Positions 59,001-64,000 of a stretch of 64,000 bases of DNA are shown here, one piece after another. A model generated the notes under the pieces. The model had not been told where the DNA came from, did no database searches, and saw only the letters and a list, made by a program, of their open reading frames with translations. Where the stretch lies: positions 1,178,001 through 1,242,000 of the forward strand of contig OZ017760.1 in assembly GCA_963969365.1 (NCBI GenBank), read 5' to 3'. The position numbers and the translations under genes are program-made. Each line of letters starts with the position of its first letter. Positions within the stretch are counted from its first letter, which is position 1. Origin of the DNA: Asterochloris sp. CNOR1 (lineage: Eukaryota > Chlorophyta > Trebouxiophyceae > Trebouxiales > Trebouxiaceae).

Positions 59001-62000
59001 TGGGCAGGCGCAGAGTGGGCGCTGAGGTGGCAGCCGGTTGACAGCCGGCACTGGCCACAACCTGAGGGGCGGCAGCAGGCGGCAGGCTGGCCCCACCTGC
59101 CAACTCTGAGGCAGCCTTGCCACGAGCCCCCTTCATGGCTGAACGTCGTGGGCCTCCCGCAGACAGCAGTGGCCCCAGCTCCGCCACCCCTGCCACCTCA
59201 GGCAGTGGTCTGTTGACCTCTGGGCTCCCAACGCCCAGCTGGCTCAGGCTCTGCCTCCGTCCTAGGCCTGCCATCGGAAGCTGTGGCCCCTGTTCAGCAT
59301 GGTCCAGCTCAGCTGCCGGCCTGCCAGCTGCTTCTCCTGGAATCCCAACAGGCCCTAGGCCGCTGGTGCCTGGCTTGAAGCTGAGATTCCACTTCATCGT
59401 AGCCTGGCCAGGCAAGGATGATGGCAGAAGTGACCCTGACTGAGCGGCTCCTGAATCAGCACCTGGCCTGCCGCCTGCCTCTGGGCTGCCTTCAGCCAGG
59501 CTGAAGCTGAGGCTCTTCTTCAGGGGTGGTTGCCAGGGCCCTCCCGCTGATGCCTGCAGCCCTAAGTGAGGTATCTTCAGCTCTGGCAGCAGGCCATCAG
59601 CCCCTGGGCTGCCTCCTGCAGCCTCAAAGCTGAGGCCATGCTGCCTGCGCATCGCCTGTGGTGCACCTGCCTTCGTGGCAGCAGCACCATCGCTGCTTCC
59701 CGGCGCATGCCAGGCCACATCCTGGAAGGGGTTTGGCCCCAGGTGCACGCCTTTGGCAGCAGCAGCATTGCTGCTGCTTGCCACCAGCAGGGACGCAGCA
59801 GGCCGGAAGGAATTGGGACCCATGTTCAGCTCAGCATCTTGGGCATCCACCTCTGAGGGACTGTGTGAGCCGAGGGCTGTGTTGGGGTGGGGGCGTGGCG
59901 GGGTCTCAACCGTGCCCACCCTGCAGAAACATGGCAGATGCATGCGGCGGCAAGGCCTGCCGAGCTGTATAGTGGACAAGCACGCAGGGTCCAGGCCTAA
60001 CAAAACCGCTGCAGTCCGTGCTGCCAAAGCAGGCTCCCATGTTGGCCAGAGTGCACAAGGACCGACTGCAGGAGCTGGGGGTTCTGGGCAGGGCAGCACA
60101 CCAAGTCGGCGGCACATGCCCTGCAGTACCCCAGGCCTGCCTGGTGTTCCCATGCCACAGCATGAAGCCTCGCAGACAGAGCAAACAGCAGTACACCAGG
60201 CCTGCCTGGTGTTCCCCTGCCACAGCATCAAGCCTCGCAGACAGAGCAAACAGCCCCTTGGAGGCTGCTATGCCAGGCAGTCCCTGCGATGAGCAATGCG
60301 TGGGCCAATGCTGAAAGTACTGCCACTGCCTCAGGTCTGATACCCTGCTCAGAGCAGGTCCAGCACAACCAATGCTGCAGGCCTGCAATGCCAACTGACC
60401 TGTCCAGCACATTGCTCGACCCCTCCACTGCGGCAGCAGCCTCAGCTGCCAGCAGCTGCTGCTGCATGCTGAGTGCCTCGCCCAGCTGTCTCTCTGCAGC
60501 CACAGTCTCCAGCCTCCGCTTTAGCCTCTCCGCAGCCGTTCTGGGCAACTGCTGCCAGACCTGCTGGCTCCCGCCGCTGCCTGCCAGCTCCGCAGGACCA
60601 CCTGCCACAAGGTCAGAGGGCTGTGCCTGCCAGCCCCCTGCAGCCGCCGCCTCCCAAGCCTGCCAGGGGTTGGCATCTGGCTCGGCTTCCAGCAGCTGGC
60701 CGGCAGCAGGCGCTCCTGCTGCCTGAACCCACTGCTGCTGCTGGCTGCCGGTGGCGGGCTGGGCCCCCTGCCGTGGGGCAGCAGCGGCCGCCTGCTCACC
60801 ACTGACAGGGCCCTCTGCATCCGCAGGCAGCTCGTCCCAGGGCAACAGGTGGGCTGGCTCGTCTGGGCCCAGGAATGCCAGGTCCTGGGCCCACCCGCTG
60901 AACACACGGGACCCAGCCTCCCTCAGGTCGAAGCTGCCCCCTTGGAAGAGCGCAGCAGGCTGTGCAGTGCGCAGGGACGCGACCCTGCTGACGCTGCTGT
61001 GCACCCCAGCAGCGAGGTTGAAGCTGGTGCCTCCACGCCCCACAGAAGGCCGTGCGTCGCGGAAGGAGGTGCCAGTGCTGAAGCTGCCGCGGCGGCCAAT
61101 GGTGCCCCCCAGCCGGGACGGGTGATGGGCCGGCGCCTGCCCCTGCATGACAGATGTGTGACACTGTCAGCTTACACGTGGCACCGCTGGCTGAGCTTGC
61201 CATGTGGGCAAGCACCCAGAAGCCGCCCCCAGCCCAGCCGGACAGACGGCCTGCCCCTGTACAGTACATGCCATGGGTGAGAATGATTGCGACACTGTTT
61301 GTGAAGATTGCTTCTTGGGGTCGCCCAGACAGAGGACACTGTGCTGAGTCTGTGAGGCAATTGAAGCTCACCCAGCCCTGGCAGATGGCAAGCAGCGGCT
61401 GATGCAGGGCTTGGACAGGACCTGCAGGGCCAGGAGGGGGCTCGAGTTGCCCACCTGGATGACTCACGGATGCTGTCACAGCGCGTTGCATCCATCTGTC
61501 TGCGTGTGTGCAGCGCCTGCCAGCAAGGTCGCCCTTCACCAGGCCCCCAGGACAGCTACAGGGGTGTCTTGGAACAGCAGCTGCACAACTCTGCAAGAGA
61601 AACACATCGCAAACACCTGTTGCCTCTCAGACCCCTCTCGTCAGGGGGCATGGGCCCCACCGTCTGAAATGCACTGTCCTGGGGCAGCAGCCCACATGCT
61701 GTCCAGGCTCTCTGCCGACCGTGCCAGAGCCAGCCAGGGATGCTGCAGCTGACGCGGAGTCACGCTCAGCTGCATGTCCTCATACACCACTTGATGATGC
61801 CAGGCAGGAAAGGTACCTGCGGGGTGCCCTCCTGAGTCAGAATTTTGACCCAAACGTCGTCCAGGGACACAAGGTGGCCGCCTGCAGCTGGCTGTGCCCC
61901 AGCCTCCTCGGCCTCGGCCAGGGCTGCTCCCTGGCCCCGCCCAGCTGCAGCCCCGCGCTGGACCGCAGGAGACACCTGGCGCGACGGCTCCCGGCTCAAG

Positions 62001-64000
62001 CTGCTGAGCGCCAGCAGGTGGGGCTGCTCGATGGCAGAGCTGTAGCGGCTCAGGCTGCTCTGGTCCCGCAAAAGGGCCAGGGCATGGGCAGACCTGTACA
62101 AGCAATGGCACGCTTCTGCTGCTGAGCCATGCAGCCAGGGCAGCTTTGCTCCAGCGTGCCCACACACGCAGTCAAGCCGTACATGGCAGGCCTGCCTGTG
62201 AGACGTGAGTGAAGCCCACACGCTTCCTGGATGCCGATGTGGACCACCTTGCACACAGGCAGTCTTGCGGGGCTGCAGTGGCACAGGCCGCTCTGCACAC
62301 ACAGACAGCCAGCCAGGGGGCAGACCTAAGCGTTGCGGGCCACCCAGGGGGGTCGCCATGCAGCAAACCCCCCCTCCCCCTTGCTGGACAGGCTGCCAAC
62401 CACTCACCAACACAAACCTTGCATGCTTGTACCAAGACAGCACCTAAACTGTGGTCAGGCCTGTAAGGGACGTCGGCCCCACCACTGCAGCCAGTCCGTA
62501 TCCACAGACAGCGGCACGCCCAGCCTCACCTGTACAGCGTCTGTGCGGCATCAGAGTCCCAGCTGGCCTGCCCTGCCAGCTGGGAGCCTGGCGCCCCCTC
62601 TCCCCGCTGCAAGGTGTCCACCTGCTGGCTGCCTGTGGGGTGCAGCGACTTCATGGCAGGGCCGGCAGTAGCAGGTGACGACGAGCCATCCTCTGGGCTT
62701 GGCTGCTGGGCTACCATGCTGCTGGCTGGTGGCAGAGATCCAGGCGCCTGAGACGCACCCCTGAGCATGCTGCTTGCGGTGCTCAACGCGAGGCGCACGC
62801 TGCTGCCGACTGTGCGCATGAAGTCTGCCACTCCCCTGCAGATGAGGCTGTGCAGCTTCCAACGGCAGTGATGTGAAGATGACAGGCAGTGGAATTGCTG
62901 CTGTGCAACGGCGCAGTGGAGTGTCCGCATTGGCATCGGTCTCTCAGGCAGTGCAGTGGTGACGCTGCTGTGCAGAGTGAGTGGCCAGTTGCTTGTAGGC
63001 TCCATGGCAGCAGTACTAGAGCCAAGCTCCGCTTGTCCAGTCATTAGCAGAACAGCGTGGCATGCAAGGCAGCGTCTGAAGGCCAAGCAGCCCAGCAGAC
63101 AGATGCTGTGCAGCTGCAGACTCCAGCACAATGACGCAGCTTATGTGCTCAATCATCTCGCACCCATTCTGGAATGGATGATCCCCAGCATGAGCAGGGC
63201 TAGGGCGTGTTAGCCTCCTCTTAGCTGCCTCTGCCTGCGGTCCATCAGAGTGGGCCTGGGCCCCCAGCAGCTGCTGACTGGCCCCCCTCAACACCCCGCT
63301 GCCCCCCGGCGGCTGCCTGGCCAGGCTGAGAGGCTTGACCTGCATGTCCAGCATAGGGGCTGCCACATGACCTGATGCTGGGTGCTGGCCGCCCTCCACA
63401 CACTGCAGGGCCTGGGCCCCAGGCTGCCCATTCCCCTGCTGCGTGGCCATTGAGGGCAGGTCCACAGGTGCAGCCCAGTGCTGCCAGGCGTCCAGCAGGT
63501 AGTCTGCTGATGCAGACCCCTGCTGCTGCCCAGCCAGTGCCTGCTGGGCCGCGCCCAGCTCCCGCAGACGCTGGCTCAGGCGCCGACTGTAGCGCTGCAG
63601 GCGCGCCTGGCTGGCGGCTCGGAGCAACTCTCGCGCGGGCTGAGCACCTCCCGCAGGCTGGGCACCTGCCTCTGGCTCGGCCTCAGCCGCCAAAGGCACA
63701 GCTCCCGCCGCCTGCCACAGTGCCAGGCCACTCAGCCTGCTCTGCAGACGGGTCAGCGGCACCAGAGACATCGCCCCTACCAGCGGCGGCAGCTCAGCGC
63801 CGTCAGGGTCTCCCTGGGCAGTCTCCGTAGGGCTGCCCATGTCTGCATCCCAGAGCTGATCTTGGACAGGTGGCGCCTGCCCAGCATCATTGGCTGCGCC
63901 TGCCTCTGCTGGCAGCAGCTGCAGGTGCACCTCTGCAGACTCAGATTCCCAGGTAGGGTTGTCCAGCAGGTGGTGCCCTGGTTCCCCTGGCATGTGCCAC
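56021..64000 (-). CDS. Large unrecognised low-complexity protein (partial, 5' end off window)
   Basis: Function unknown. Minus-strand exon blocks with good splice sites: 63993 or earlier to about 63190 (open to the window edge; rich in Ala, Gln and Pro), about 62845-62531 (GVADFMRTVGSSVRLAL), about 62090-61806, about 61148-60402, about 59921-58940, about 58400-58205, 57578-57312, 56163-56021. The junction TLYR|SAHALALLRDQSSL (62531 to 62090) is in phase. Predicted features: a helical Gln/Ala segment (RQRIRAQQQQAAQKQL), a basic Ser-rich block with RQSSLSGRQSSLSSRGSL, and imperfect repeats in the 59.9-58.9 kb exon. The C-terminus ends AEAGISIQSLYK after a short helical segment. No catalytic motif is visible. 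It could be two genes rather than one; the region 61150-61800 is unresolved. Confidence 0.4.
56110..56355 (-). repeat. Exon-edge echo, 5' edge of the last exon of the minus-strand gene
   Basis: The last exon's start and acceptor (plus strand GGCCTGCCTCTCAGCCCCTG with CAGCAGC, about 56147) recur upstream in the intron at about 56253 (GGCCTGCCTCCCAGCCCCTG with CAGGGAG) and about 56325 (GCCCTGCCTCCTGGCACTTG with CAGCAGC). Confidence 0.75.
57020..57400 (-). repeat. Exon-edge echoes near the exon ending 57312
   Basis: The exon end (plus strand CTTGTCAGGCTCCCCCGGCT then GGACAGGGAGCTCTGCCGGC, itself followed by an internal coding repeat) is echoed at about 57185 (GGCCTGGACAGGTTGCCGCC). CTGTCAGG-type cores recur near 57130, 57025, 56905, 56791 and 56668. 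Confidence 0.45.
58085..58245 (-). repeat. Exon-edge echo, exon ending 58205
   Basis: Plus-strand reading of the exon end: CACACCTCCACAGCTGTTTG, then TGCGCAGCCTGCTGCTG. A copy in the next intron at 58090-58140 reads CATACCTCAACAGCCGACAG, then TGCGCAGCCTGCTTCGG. Confidence 0.75.
58960..59660 (-). repeat. Imperfect protein repeats in the unrecognised gene
   Basis: About four degenerate units of roughly 45-60 residues, each with a LSF or SLS core followed by GSPE or GSPG, a Pro/Gly stretch and an (S/A)MK or MKW element, for example KKSLSFSLAEGSPEAGG and RRQSLSQLGVGSPEVN. Probably disordered and possibly phosphorylated, which is inference. Confidence 0.5.
60123..60254. repeat. 65-bp tandem duplication
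   Basis: Two adjacent, nearly identical 65-bp copies (60123-60187 and 60188-60254), each with CCAGGCCTGCCTGGTGTTCC and ending CGCAGACAGAGCAAACAGC. They differ at only a few bases, so the duplication is recent compared with the exon-edge echoes. It lies in a probable intron of the minus-strand gene. Confidence 0.85.

Noticed and set aside
1-64000. Introner elements or transposons as the source of intronic repeats
   Set aside because: The repeats match their own neighbouring exon edge rather than each other, and I saw no terminal inverted repeats, target-site duplications or transposase.

Overview
The window looks like nuclear DNA of a green alga (Chlorophyta, possibly a trebouxiophyte; the class is a guess). 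All recognisable genes are plant-lineage types: a plastid-targeted HDS/IspG with the plant insert domain, a plant-type CLASP, a plant NUDT-type Nudix hydrolase, a group-A-like PP2C, and the plant F-box/CW/SNF2 protein typified by Arabidopsis At3g54460. Genes are GC-rich and split into many short exons. Splice acceptors are almost all TGYAG. TGTAA motifs, the chlorophyte poly(A) signal, sit at one convergent gene junction. I see no rRNA, tRNA, CRISPR array, insertion sequence or virus-like gene.

Layout: 245-15027 (-) F-box/SNF2/CW/RING helicase-like gene; 15330-20904 (+) PP2C phosphatase, divergent from it; 21594-23113 (-) MaoC-type hydratase, convergent with the PP2C; 24341-40698 (+) CLASP; 40848-44075 (+) Nudix hydrolase, 149 bp behind CLASP; 45101-53906 (+) HDS; 56021-64000 (-) a large unrecognised low-complexity protein whose 5' end lies beyond the window. 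Exon maps for PP2C, MaoC, Nudix and HDS were rebuilt by hand with consistent reading phase (683, 222, 309 and 739 aa). CLASP and the SNF2 gene are resolved for most domain exons but not every linker exon. The genes do not form one pathway; this is an ordinary eukaryotic neighbourhood of chromatin, signalling, lipid, cytoskeleton, nucleotide-sanitation and isoprenoid genes.

The most unusual structure is in the introns. In at least six of the seven genes, the sequence at an exon edge (last or first 25-60 bp plus the splice site) recurs as one to four diverged copies inside the adjacent intron, often at roughly 75-170 bp spacing. Each family is private to its own junction. The copies often keep the AGGT or TGCAG splice core but carry stops or frameshifts. 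I call these 'exon-edge echoes' and list the clearest. They do not look like a transposon or introner family; locus-specific tandem duplication across splice junctions is the simplest explanation. A second feature is a set of GC-AG introns (three firm in CLASP, one firm in Nudix, one tentative), each required by reading phase or protein homology.
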